Positions 12,848 through 23,879 of a DNA stretch of 64,000 nt are shown here, in pieces (the stretch's first letter is position 1; each line of letters begins with the position of its first letter). The notes under the pieces were generated by a model. It searched no databases and was not told the DNA's origin. It saw only the letters and a program-made list of their open reading frames with translations. The DNA is from Crambe crambe (lineage: Eukaryota > Porifera > Demospongiae > Poecilosclerida > Crambeidae), in contig OZ004594.1 in the NCBI GenBank assembly GCA_963924555.1, forward strand, positions 5,983,563-6,047,562, read 5' to 3'. The position numbers and the translations under genes were made by a program.

Positions 12848-12905
<58 letters not shown>

Positions 12906-12929
12906 GTAATAATAATAATAATAATAATA

Positions 12930-12972
<43 letters not shown>
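12846..12972. repeat. TAA microsatellite
   Basis: A long run of TAA units with a few TAG interruptions, following the F1 block. Confidence 0.95.
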
Positions 12973-12974
<2 letters not shown>

Positions 12975-12989
12975 ATAAAAATACTATAT

Positions 12990-13265
12990 GAAATAATAAC
13001 AGGATCCAGAAACATGGAGAATTAAAAAATAAAATGTCAACAAAAAAAGTAAAACAAACTATAATGATAATAATTATGATTAAATGAGAATAAGCATAAA
13101 TAATTATTAAAGTTAATAAGTCCCCAGGACAGCAGAAGCATTGCCTCTTCGTATTTCAATAGATAATCTCTGCAAGAAATAAAAGTAAGACTTTATTTCC
13201 CCAGTGTTTTTCCTAATCCTTCTCCCAAGTTCTTCTAAGAATGACTTTAGACTTTAGTAATTTAC

Positions 13266-13296
<31 letters not shown>

Positions 13297-13297
13297 T
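12990..13297. repeat. Rearranged copy of the 9332-9560 sequence
   Basis: AGGATCCAGAAACATG through AGAAGCATTGCCTCTT matches 9418-9563 in the same sense. The next segment (13186-13270) matches 9332-9412 in reverse. It ends in a short TAA run (13266-13297). Confidence 0.7.
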
Positions 13298-14470
13298 CAA
13301 ACTCTGCTTATTTTTCTCAGCTAACATGATAAAAATTCAATAGAATTAGTTCTCATAAAATTAGCTTATGAAACAAACCACCAACGTTTCGACCAGAATA
13401 TTCTAGCATTCATCAGGGTGATACTAAAAATTCACACAGAAACAACCTTATATATTTACGGTTGTTATCTTGACAACGCACATGCATAAGCCTATGGATA
13501 TTATGTTATAGCGTGCCATTACCCGGAGTTATAAAATACTATTTCCTTAAGGGTGCTTGCAATAGCAACGCCCGTGCTTCTATTTCTAGAGTTTGAAAAG
13601 GTTGTCCTGCACTCATACTGCAGCTAGTTGGATAATTTTATAGTCTTATCTTCAGATAGGATCAATCTACACACTATGTAATAATTATAAAGAGGGGGTG
13701 GGGCATGGTGTGGCTAAAATACCTTAAACCATAAAATTTTGATTACTTCGTATATCTCAGGAACAACTGGTTCGAATCAGCTCATTTTTTGCATGTAGCT
13801 TTCATAAGTTAAGGTGATAAACATAACAGTTAGTTTTTTTCTATATCTAGCTTAGACTTCTCAAATCACAAGGTCGGGCATGAAAAAATAAGAATAAACT
13901 AAAAATTAATATTGAAATTCAGAAAAACTCAATGTTATGTTGTAGTATACAAATAGAAGGTGTCTGAGAGAAAAAAATTATCCAAGTAAGTCCAACAGTT
14001 CCTGAGAATCACAGGCATTAGCAAAGTCGTTCATAGCACCCACGAAAATTAGGCAATATTTAAAATTTTTGGTGTGCGTGGTAGTGATATGGTACTGTAT
14101 AGCTAGGATATTTTGCTTATTGCTGCTGTAAACAGCTCTGGAGTTATACTCCCATAGCAACCATGTGTGGGCGGAGGGTTGCAAGCACCCTTAAGGCTTT
14201 TAAGCGTAGAAATCCAGCAACCTTGAAGTTCTAGACCTACACCCCTATTAAAACGCTGTTCTTCTGAAGTTAAACTAATGTGAAGTGCTTCTTTTAGAAG
14301 CAGCTCCTTCCTAGTCCTAGCTTGATCTACAACTGAAGCTTCCTTCCATAATATAGGATGATGACTACTCCAGGCATGATCAGCAACTGCAGACTTTTTT
14401 ATTCTCCTCTTAGGCAAGCTTCCTTATGCTCCTTCAATCTAGTTTCCAGCCTTCTCACCGTTCCACCAAT
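13298..14470 (-). mobile_element. Penelope-like element, 3' part
   Basis: On the minus strand, 14417-14210 reads KKSAVADHAWSSHHPILW, then VVDQARTRKELLLKEALHI and FNRGVGLELQGCW. This is the C-terminal pattern of the GIY-YIG endonuclease domain of Penelope-like retroelements. The preceding TVRRLETRLKEHKEACLRGE (about 14462-14420) is in another frame, so the ORF is broken. Downstream comes about 700 bases of non-coding sequence, then a conserved block with the hammerhead-like motif (13422-13377), then a TTA tail. The reverse-transcriptase part is missing, so the element is 5' truncated and cut by the fold-back element B edge. Confidence 0.7.
13377..13422 (-). ncRNA. Hammerhead-ribozyme-like motif, copy 1
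   Basis: In order on the minus strand: AUCACC, the core box CUGAUGA, one extra A, UGCUAGA-AUAU-UCUGGUC (helix II with one mismatch at its base), GAAAC, GUU, GGUGGU. AUCACC pairs with GGUGGU as helix I. GAAAC-GUU gives the two-pair helix III seen in minimal Penelope-type hammerheads, with cleavage expected after GUU. The extra A between CUGAUGA and helix II is non-canonical. Confidence 0.5.
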
Positions 14471-17400
14471 TTTTATAGTGCGCGAAATGTGGTAAATAAA
14501 CTCCGCCGAGTTTTGAATTATTGAATGATTGTAGTAGCAGTTTGGGCTACCAGTTAGTCCTTAGGCTTAGTTGGTATGCGATTTCTACTAGGGGTATTCG
14601 ATTATCAATGAGATTGAGTGATCTTCGGACATTTCTTTTGTGGTGGATTCTCCGCACGGTATTATTCCATTGATCCCTCGCGCTTCATATTTAATTAGTG
14701 CACGTTTGCCCTATCTTTACATCGTGGAATTTTATTTTATTAACGTCCAGCCTGTCAGTGTCCGCTCATATATGGCGGTCGATAATTGAAAATCTACTCT
14801 ACTATTGCAAGCATCAATGGCAATGAGAGAGCTATAGGGTGAAATAAAAATATATTTGAAGGTTCAGTTGAAAGAATAATTGAATAATAGTCCACCTTTT
14901 TTGATATAATTTTATTTAATGGCGTGGTCCTACTTATAAACAAGTTAATTTTAGTTATGTATTTTTTATGAGCTGAATGATTGTGATCTGGAAGGGCTAG
15001 TGCTGATGGAGTATCTGTACAGTTTGTAATACAGCCTTCTAAAATAATTGCAGCGAGCGAGCGCAGCTTGCGAGCTGACTCTCAGGTCAAGACTCATTGA
15101 AATTCCAAAATGCCCCAGGCGTGCACGTACGTATGGTACGTGTCCCGAAATAATTGCGCTGCGCGCGTGCATAATGCGCATGCTCCAATTGTAATCAAGC
15201 TAGATTGTTTTCTACAGCCTTTTGTCATTGAGGCGCTAGGCTTATGTAGGCGCTTGGCTCATCTAAGTGCTTGTGATAAGTATTTACAACTTTCTATGTA
15301 TTGAGCTTCCCGTCTCTGATAGCAATATCAAGCACTGGAGCCTACCAGCTGCTCACTTGCTCACTGTCGAATGCAGCACATTTCTATAGTAGTAGTTGTA
15401 GAGGCTCTAAGCTTCAGTACTTTGTTATATATAAACTCAACAGCAAAATCTTTGAGTTAACTTGCTTGCTCGCTCGCTGTCAAAATTAATGTTGCATATT
15501 TCCCTAGTATAGCGAGCGATTCATGTACGTGAATCGATTGAGTAACAATCTATTGACTAGTGCGTACAATTGCGGTAGCGTAAGCTCGAAAATTAACTAT
15601 GGAAAAAGGAAGTTGAACAACTTCTTATAATACAATACAGCTTAAAAATTTTAAATATCGCGAGATTTGCGAACGTGAAAGCGCGCACATAAAAATCATT
15701 GCAGCGAGCGAGCTGACTCTCAGGTCATGACTCATTGAAATTGTATATCTTTGTCTACATTTCAAAATGCCCCAGGCATATATACGGTACGTACGTGTCG
15801 TGAAATGATGTGCATGAAATTGTTTTCTACAGCTTTTTGTCATGGAGGCGCTTGGCTTATCTAAGTGATTGTAGGCGCTTGGTTTATTTAAGTGCTCGTG
15901 GCAAATTCACAGCTTTATATGCGTGGAGCTTCCTGGGTGGTACTCCACTTGCTCACTTGGTCACTTTAAATGCTGTACATTGCTATAGTATTAGTTGCAG
16001 AGGCTCTACAGGCTAATTTAAGTGCTTTGTTACATATATATTTGGAAGCAAAATCTTCTAAAGAGTTGTAATAATTGCTTGTTTGCTCTCTTTTAACGAC
16101 GAAATATCCTAGGAGATTAGGTCGCTCGCGACAGAATTTCCTAGGATATTTTGTCGCCGCGACGGAATCATCCAGCGACAAAATAATTTGTGACACCGGC
16201 ACCAGGACACTTAAATTTTTTTCAAAGACTGAAAAAGAAATCGAACGCGAGACCACACATTCAATATCACGCAGTACCAACCATGGATTATAATGACACG
16301 TGTAATATATCTATGTACTAACCGGTACAAAATACCAAACTCTTAGGGAACCCGTTAGGCCTGCCACAACAATGCGTGAATAGTACGTCCCATACTTCTA
16401 TATAGCGGTCCCTGCGTTCGCTCACTTGCAGGAGCCATTGTAATACATAGTCCGGATGTCACAGCTAGTTATACAATTGCTCACCAACAAATTGCCCTAG
16501 CAGTAAAAAATCTCCTATGTCGTTTCTGGATGACACGTACGTACCGTACATATACCGTACATACGCCTGGGGCATTTTGAAATGTATACATAGATATACA
16601 ATTTCAATGAGTCATGACCTGAGAGTCAGCTCGCTCGCTGCAATGATTAAGTGCGCGCTTTCATATTCGCAAATCTCGCGATATTTAAAATTTTAAAGCT
16701 GTATTGTATTATAAGGAGTTGTTAAACTTCCTTTTTTCATAGTTAATTTTCAAGCTTACACTCCCGCTATTATACGCACTAGTTAAAGAATTTTTATTTC
16801 ATTCTCGATCGATTATTTCCACATTCACACTCACACGTACGTGAATCGCTTGCTAGAGAAATGTGCAAAATTAATTTTGACAGCGAGCGAGCAAGCAAGT
16901 TAACTCAAAGATTTTGCTGTTGAATTTATTATATGTAACAAAGTACTTAAGCTTAGAGCCTCTACAACTACTACTATAGCAATGTGCTGCATTCGACAGT
17001 GAGCGTATTGTTAACTAAACTTCTGAATTTATTGCAGTCATCGAGCCAAGCGCCTACATAAGCCTAGCGCCTCAATGACAAAAGGCTGTAGAAAACAATC
17101 TAGCTTGATTACAATTGGAGTATGCGCATTATGCACGCGCTCAGCGCAACTATTTCGGGACACGTACCATACGTACGCGCACGCCTGGGGCATTTTGGAA
17201 TGTAGACATGGATATATATGTATAATTTCAATGAGTCTTGACCTGAGAGTCAGCTCGCAAGCTGCGCTCGCTCGCTGCAATTATTTTAGAAGGCTGTATA
17301 CGTGCCAGCATTACAAACTGTACAGATACTTACTCCATCAGCACTAGCCCTTCCAGATCACAATCATTCAGCTCGTGAAAAATTACATAACTAAAATTAA

Positions 17401-17870
17401 CTTGCTTATAAGCAGGACCACACCATTTAATAAAATTATATCAAAAAAGGTGAACTATTCACTCTTTCAACTGAATATATTTTCATTTCACCCTATAGCT
17501 CTCTCATTGCCATTGATGCTTGCAATAGTAGAGTAGATTTTCAATTAACGACCGCCATATATGAGCGGACACTGACAGGCTGGACATTAATAAAATAAAA
17601 TTCCACGATTTAAAGATAGGGCAAACGTGCACTAATTAAACATGAAGCGTGAAGGATCAATGGAATAATACCGTGCGGAGAATCCACAACTCAATCTCAT
17701 TGATAATCGGATACCCCTAGTAGAAATCACATACCAACTAAGCCTAAGGACTAACTGGTAGCCCAAGCTGCTACTACAATCATTCAACAATTCAAAACTC
17801 GGCGGAGCTTATTTACCACATTTCGCGTACTATAAAAATTAAAGTATGCATAACACGCCAAATTGTCCCA
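14460..17870. mobile_element. Fold-back element B with flank arms
   Basis: A palindromic block of about 3.4 kb. The left outer part (14460-14765) is the inverse of 17560-17870, then TATATGGCGGTCGATAATTG at 14771 is mirrored near 17560. It contains the roughly 270-base AATGCCCCAGGCGTGCACGT...GTCGAATGCAGCAC segment missing from the left half of A. The centre near 16000-16200 carries the GGCGACAAAATATCC hairpin. The two halves differ by indels. Small ORFs (for example 15110-15304 and its mirror) only reflect repeated sequence. No transposase was seen. Confidence 0.75.
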
Positions 17871-18590
17871 ATGTTCACACTAAAACGGATTTCCTGTGAA
17901 CAATACGACAATTTAGGTGTGCTATGCACACTTTAGTTTTTACAGCGCGTACGCCATGTGATAGAAACTATCTTTAAGTTAAATTTAAATCACTTTAAGG
18001 TTTGATTATTAATTATGCTGGTAAAGTCAGAACTTTAAACACGTCTATATTTTCTTAGAATTATTGAACAAGATCTATAGGCTGAATCCGTTGATTACTA
18101 CTTTACGGTACTAATGGAACATTTAAAAATGAAATAAAAACAAATTGTATGAATGAATATAATTTAAAGTTAATGTTAAGAATACAGTACAATCTTATCC
18201 ATTGTTAAATTACAATTAAGAGGAATTACTGTTTTGTGAAACTAACGGGAACATTTAAAGCGAAATCGCGAGCGATAATTAAAATTTCATCATATTATTG
18301 TTACACAGAGAGCAGGCTCATATAGTTGTGCAAAATTACTCAGAGTGATCATTTAGGATTTATGACTTTTTCTATGTAATCCGTACGAAGGTTGCTCCTT
18401 TCGTTCGTGTGCCTGAAAATTGGATAGGCGAAATCGTCTATACGAAGAACGGTGGCAACCACCGCGCCTCGCTGCCTGCCTTCGTCCAATACTCTTATTC
18501 TTAAGCCAGTATCGAATTCTTCGGTTCTGTGTATGTTTGCATAATATGTAGGCTTGACACGCAAAACGCCCACGCTCATTAATAGTATAA
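17580..18590 (+). repeat. Flank block F2, direct copy of 11897-12845
   Basis: Same content and sense as F1, with small indels (for example an added AACTATCTTTAAGTTAAATT stretch near 17970). It ends at the TAA run 18587-18675. Confidence 0.7.
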
Positions 18591-18613
18591 TAATAATAAT
18601 AATAATAATAATG

Positions 18614-18675
<62 letters not shown>
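18587..18675. repeat. TAA microsatellite
   Basis: An uninterrupted AAT/TAA run with one TGA interruption near 18611. It forms the tail of a minus-strand Penelope-like repeat. Confidence 0.9.
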
Positions 18676-18990
18676 TCAATAGAATTAGTTCTCATAAAAT
18701 TAGCTTATGAAACAAACCACCAACGTTTCGACCAGAATACTCTAGCCTTCATCAGGGTGATACTAAAAATGCACACAGAAACGACCTTATATATTTACGC
18801 TCGTTATCTTGACAACGCACATGCATACGCCTATGGATATTATGTTATAGCGTGCCATTACCCAGAGTTATAAAACACTATTTTCTGGTCGAAACGTTGG
18901 TGGTTTATTTCATGAGCTAATTAAATTTTTATGAGAACTAATTCTATTGAATTTTTATCATGTTAGCTGAGAAAAATAAGCAGAATAATG
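18676..18990. repeat. Penelope-like terminal repeats in inverted pair
   Basis: A minus-strand copy (about 18676-18880, ATTCAATAGAATTAGTTCTC at its 3' end) is followed by a truncated plus-strand copy (about 18883-18990, starting TTCTGGTCGAAACGTTGG). The two 3' segments face away from each other. The minus copy is collinear with 13298-13560. Confidence 0.75.
18716..18761 (-). ncRNA. Hammerhead-ribozyme-like motif, copy 2 (best)
   Basis: AUCACC, CUGAUGA, A, GGCUAGA-GUAU-UCUGGUC, GAAAC, GUU, GGUGGU. Helix II pairs over seven positions (with G-U pairs), helix I over six, and helix III over two. All core residues are present apart from the single extra A after CUGAUGA. Confidence 0.55.
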
Positions 18991-19011
18991 ATGATAACAA
19001 TAATAATCATC

Positions 19012-19380
19012 TTGACAGCCGTAACTCCCGACTGCTTCATCCTATATCTACGATCTTGGTACTTGGCATCGTTCAAATTGAAGTAAAGCTCAAGTCCTAA
19101 CTGTCAATTGCCGTTCGAGTGCCTTCGTGGACGCTTGACAGCCATAAGTCCCGACTGCTTCATCCTATATCTACGATCTTGTACCATCTTGAAGCTCTAC
19201 ACCTTAGGTAAGGATCAAATTGATCAAATTGAACAAGTCCTAACTATCAATTGCCGTTCGAGTGCCTTCGTGGACGACTCAAATTCTCGAACGCTTCGTA
19301 GACAGCAAAGTTTAATAGTTTATACACTCCATAGACGCTACGTAGAGGGTGTGTATAAACTTTGGACCGGTGTCACAGTT
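19012..19380 (-). repeat. Dispersed repeat, internally duplicated
   Basis: AACTCCCGACTGCTTCATCC appears here twice in tandem form (19020 and 19147), followed by AATTGCCGTTCGAGTGCCTT and AACGCTTCGTAGACAGCAAA. Related sequence is at 9060-9241, 52100-52230 and 53640-53800. Confidence 0.65.
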
Positions 19381-19439
19381 TATTTCGTCGCTGAGAGATT
19401 CTGTCGCGAGCGACCTAATCTCCTAGTCGCCGCCAGGAT

Positions 19440-19731
19440 ATCAACTATCACATTGTCCACAGACACGGTGAACTTTGAGGATGTGGGCGTATCTGTATCG
19501 ATACCAAAGCAAGAGCTGGATCAGGGGATTGCTTCTTACAATTCTGGGACACACCAGTTCCCTCAACACTTATCAGGATAACATTATGTTCGTAATAAGA
19601 GAGGATACTTTAGGAATAGATCCCATGGTTCCATGCCTATGTAATAGGCTCATAATTTGTCTGTCCACCGAACACTGATTTTTTCCCCACTAAGGATCAT
19701 TTTTCCCCTCATATATTTTGTTCTGTTATAG
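19440..19731 (+). other. Possible exon upstream of death-domain exon
   Basis: Two frames stay open across this stretch and both are kept open in the left copy. One reads DVGVSVSIPKQELDQG, the other GHTSSLNTYQDNIMFVIRED. An indel of six bases between the arms preserves both frames. I cannot assign a domain; a ZU5/UPA-type segment would be typical next to a Death domain, but the match is not convincing. Confidence 0.25.
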
Positions 19732-19921
19732 CACCTGAGGATTACGGAGAAGTGTTCAATTCAATTGAAAGCCTTTCTGCTCAATGGAGGCAATTATTTA
19801 CTAAGCTACATTTAAAAGGGTCTGCATTGGACAGGATCCAGCGAAACCACTCCAGGGATAGTGCAATGTGTCTCAATATGGCCATGATGGAATGGCTCAA
19901 ACTAAACTACAACTATCACAG
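19732..19921 (+). CDS. Death-fold domain exon (right copy)
   Basis: A 190-base exon between TTATAG and GTAAAG. It encodes APEDYGEVFNSIESLSAQW, then R-Q-L-F-T-K-L and ALDRIQRNHSRDSAMCLNM, ending in MEWLKLNYNY. The helix pattern and the conserved Trp, Leu and Ile positions fit a Death domain. It lies on the same strand as, and 1.4 kb upstream of, the astacin gene. I found no joining exons, so it is probably a separate gene whose remaining exons are unrecognised or lost. The left mirror copy is at 7897-8086. Confidence 0.5.
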
Positions 19922-20106
19922 GTAAAGAGAAACATTTGGGAAAGGAGGTAGTTAATTTCATAGACCTGCACGAAAATATCAATACAACCTACTATTGTAG
20001 TTATTAAAGCTAGCCTTTTCTACAAAGGCTGAGATCACCTTGAAAGTTGGTATCCTAGTAGGCTTTGTTTAAAAAATAGAGCCTTTGTGAGTGCATGTGT
20101 GTAGTG

Positions 20107-20282
20107 TATGGACGATGACCTGAAATAGATTCTTCATGGTTTCTTGTTCAGTTTCTTTATGCTGCTGCAGCATTTAGAAAATGATATCCCTTAGGTGTTT
20201 GGCATTAGGATTATTTCTACGACTAGACATCCAATTACGTATGGTGTCCTTGGGGTTCTGAGGTTAAATCAGTCAGACCAGA
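20107..20282. other. Right-arm private insertion
   Basis: Sequence between GTGTGTAGTGT and CGAGTTGCAAAAGG is absent from the left arm, where those landmarks meet (near 7705). No terminal repeats or coding were recognised. Confidence 0.55.
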
Positions 20283-21121
20283 CTCGAGTTGCAAAAGGCC
20301 TGTGGGTTCCTAGACAAGCAAATTGTGTTCATTAATTGCTTATACATATGCACCTAGGTATGGGATATTAATTATGCACTTTTTGAAAGTATCGCTACAA
20401 AACAACAACGTAAATTTTTATAATGCTTATTAATTTTCCTTTTTTTTTAATACCGATTCTGCTATAACTATTATTGGAATTGACCCTCTGAATTTTGTAC
20501 CACTGTTCACTGTATGTGATTGAAAATTATTTGTTTATGTGAAATTGGACCCCAGATATCAAAATTATATTTTGTAGCCAATGGAATAACCTTTAATAAA
20601 TAGCTGCTTGGGAGAGGAGTGGTGGCGAATATAACGTACCTATTTGTATGGTAACCTTAGGTGGGGGGTGGGGCAGACCTGTTACACTATAGCCATCCAA
20701 CTTCTCTCCCTAGCCTTGAAAGTTAGCTTCTTCTTTTTCTTCAGACCCTCCCTCTCTCAAACACGCTCCATGCGATGACACTTCAGTCTGATAAAGGTGC
20801 AAAAGTATTAAGTTATCAACTAGGAATGCAAAGCATTGTGGGGCAAGCGCACGTGCTAAGTTTACCCAAGTCATCACGGAAAGAAACTACAATGTTAGGA
20901 TGGACGCACAATATAAATATTTATACATTTGCATAATTATGAAGGTGAAAGGTCATCGTCACTAGTGTGGGGATCTAGATTACCATTAGGCTGACCCTTG
21001 TCATCATAATCTTTGTACCCCCATTACAGTATCTTAACTAATCGTAGGTATATGGGAAGGCCAAACTGGAAGAAACTCTCTCCTTCACCCCACTTACAAA
21101 GAGAAAACGAAAGCCAGCTGC

Positions 21122-21124
<3 letters not shown>

Positions 21125-21186
<62 letters not shown>
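21125..21186. repeat. CA microsatellite
   Basis: About thirty CA units, expanded relative to the left-arm mirror at 6858-6884. Confidence 0.95.
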
Positions 21187-21188
<2 letters not shown>

Positions 21189-21352
21189 CTTCCTGGGTAC
21201 AGCATTATCACCGTGCAGATTCCAAATAGGTAGGCTTTATTGTCCAATAGTGTAACTCTAATATTCATACAATACCAACTATATCCCTTAATGTGTCATT
21301 ATAATCGGCATCATTTAGAAGTGTCATATGTAGCCACATAGCTAGCACTAAC

Positions 21353-22810
21353 ATGTATCAAACTGCTGTAATGCTTCTTTGGCTGTTGGCCACTACTTCC
21401 TGGTGCAGACCAACGATTAGAGTGAACTCAGGGGATCATGATACACCATTTGGAAATCGCATTGCACATCAGAAAGTGAGTCGACTTGAATGATGATTTA
21501 GTACATGATTGCAGCATTTAAAATAAATGGGAAAGGAGCCATTTCTGCATGGGTGGATTCATTGAAATGAGATTGGGAGTTTTTGTCCTATGCCATTTTA
21601 GTAACCAGTGTGTTTGAATTTAAGACAACCTTGATATAATTCTATAGGATGTGTTTCCTCTCATGGAAGATGATGATGATCTTCCTAAATTCGACTTGAT
21701 ATATAGTAACAGAAAGTACTTTGAGTGTGAGTTGGCCATCAGCAGACAGCTGATAAAAGCATACTATGAGGAGCCACTAAATGCTGAAGTAAGTTCATTA
21801 CATAATTATGATTGTACATGTGATTATTCTTAACATGTACATAGCCTCGTTTCCAGAAGAATTCACGGAGAGCCTGGGAGCGAGGCTAATCATGTACATC
21901 GCTTGTCGTTCACCTTTACGTACATAATTATCATAGTATAACAAGAAAGGTATTTTAAGCATAAAGAGGTACAATAATAGGGACTGGAACCTTTTTATAA
22001 CCAGTGGCAGAGATACTGGGGGGGGGGGGGGGCAGGGGGGGCTCTAGCCCCCCACTTTTTGACAGTTGATGCCCACTTTTGACAATTGATAATTGAATAA
22101 TATGTACGTATTATTAGTACATTGTGGTATGTGCCACCAGCCCCCCGACTTTTATTGTGGTGTTTCTGCCCCTGATAACCATTTAGATTTCCACAACTGC
22201 AGTACAAGAGTCTCTATGCTGGCCAGAAGGAAGGGTAGTTTATCACATCCATAAGAGTGTGAATGACTCTACAGCAGGAAAGATCAAAGTAGCAATCAGA
22301 GAGTGGAGTGAGAAGACTTGTTTGACTTTCCAAGAAACAGAACATGCTGGAGAAGATACCCTGGTATTTCGTTCAGATGGCAAAGGTTGCTACACCAATA
22401 CAGTGGGGTACACACAAGACTATCAGATAACAATCGATATACAAACACCTGGATGTGATTTTCATCATGTTATCCTGCATGAAATAGGCCATGCAATTGG
22501 AATATGGCATGAACATACCAGACCCAATCAAGACTTGTACATCAAGATCAACAAAGAAAATATACCTCAAGGGTACCTGAGTCAATTTAAAAGGTGTACC
22601 AGGTCTGAAGTGAATACATATGAACTGGGATACGATTATGGTTCGATCATGCACTACAACCAAAAGGCATTTAGTAAAAATGGGAGGAATACAATCGATA
22701 TTATAAATTATTTAGTGTATTGGTCTCAAGGAAGCCCATACCTCGGAAGAACTCAACATTTAAGTGTGAGTGACTGTGTAACAGTCAACAAACTCTATGG
22801 ATGCAATTAA
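21353..22810 (+). CDS. Secreted astacin-family zinc metalloprotease (intact, 3 exons)
   Basis: Astacins (M12A) are secreted zinc endopeptidases that cut extracellular matrix, cuticle or growth-factor precursors. Exons: 21353-21475, 21648-21788 and 22187-22810; junctions are phase 0 with GT-AG ends. The 295-residue product starts MYQTAVMLLWLLATTSWC, a signal peptide of about 18 residues. A propeptide follows (residues about 19-100), then LCWPEGRVVYHI, the usual start of the mature enzyme. The zinc motif HEIGHAIGIWHEHTRPNQD starts at residue 186, with three His ligands, the catalytic Glu and the conserved second HE. The Met-turn SIMHY is at 241-245. Cysteines near residues 133, 156, 178, 215, 285 and 294 could form the usual disulfides. 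No CUB or EGF domain follows, so it is a minimal astacin. The canonical DRD after the third His region is NQD here. The start is supported by the signal peptide and by the in-frame exon. Confidence 0.85.
22002..22174. mobile_element. 173-bp MITE in astacin intron 2
   Basis: Terminal inverted repeats CAGTGGCAGAGATAC and, at the other end, the complement of CAGGGGCAGAAACAC. It is flanked by ATAAC direct repeats (21997-22001 and 22175-22179). The left palindrome arm has the empty site (TTTATAACCATTTAG in reverse near 6045), so the insertion limits are exact. It contains a G homopolymer at 22019-22032. A partial relative is at 56044-56092. Confidence 0.8.
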
Positions 22811-23359
22811 TCTAAGAATATAATATGACCTTGAACATAATTATGAACCTATAATAAAGATGATGATATGATGATAATTATACAGCATTGCATTTAACTG
22901 TTTTCTGAAAAAATAATACCAGGAACAAGGCTAATGGTGATAACTCTGCACTGACACTCTTTCTTGACAGTACTTACATAAGAAACATAATGAATTGCCA
23001 TTGCACACACAAATTAAAATGTTGGATACACACAACAGATAGCATGGGTCATGATTATAAAAATATCTTTGATTTAGGAGTCATGACGAAATAAAAATAA
23101 AGATAAACTATTCTTCATGCTGATGAATATTAGCCATTCTATGGCACTTACAAAAGTCTACAATCTGCTTATGAAGAAGTCTTAAGCTCTCATCAAACTA
23201 TCGTAAAAAGTAAACGTTATAACACCGTGGTTATACCATATACGTATACCATGTTCAGACCAGGCGTTCAATGAAATCAGTGTCTACCACTATGAGTGCA
23301 GCTAGAGTTTGTTTTTTTTTGTTGTTTTTAAAAACTCTTGCAGCAAGTGAACAGTAGTG
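22811..23359. other. Intergenic, no gene
   Basis: Mirror of about 4925-5435. An AATAAAGATG hexamer-like signal at 22852, about 40 bases after the astacin stop, could serve polyadenylation. Confidence 0.45.
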
Positions 23360-23752
23360 TGCAAGCACGATCACCAATGTTCACTCAAAGCATTGAATCA
23401 AGGCATTTTATTCAAGGAAATACGGCATGTATGCATGCATAGAGCTTGTACATACATGAATGCAACTATGCAATACACATAGAGACTTATCTTCACAGGA
23501 GAAGAAGTAGTTACACATACATACATAGCTCCAATAATCTTTCTAAGTACTCGATGACTATACTAACACACCACCATCATTCCTTAGCCCAGGGCAGGAT
23601 TTTATGGGGGGAAGCTTCGAAAATTTGAAATAGCAAAAGACCCCTGGGGATAACGACTGTATGCTTTATGTGACCTTCTCCAGACTTTTAACTTACCTCT
23701 CTACCAATGTATCTGTCAGGATCAGAATTAGTCTTGAAATGTAGACAAGGAG
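23360..23752. other. Right-arm private insertion
   Basis: The left arm reads directly from CAGCAAGTGAACAGTAG to GTAAACCAAGAACTG in reverse near 4910-4940. Here about 390 bases separate these landmarks. They contain short ORFs only, with no recognisable element. Confidence 0.55.
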
Positions 23753-23879
23753 ATAAACCAAGAACTGAATAACCTGGGGATTAAGCAAAAGTGTAAAGAG
23801 CTAGCATAATTTAGAGGGTTTGGTCAAGTAACACTTGGGTACTTGGGTACAAAAAAAAAATTAAAATTCACCAAATCGG

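Noticed and set aside
12764-13025. Poly-Ile frames on both strands, also near 18600 and 25240
   Set aside because: TAA/TTA microsatellites read in frame; not genes.
15110-17347. Small ORFs repeated in both orientations (for example MPQACTYVWYVSRN)
   Set aside because: They are mirrored copies inside the fold-back elements, with start and stop positions that vary between copies and no domain.
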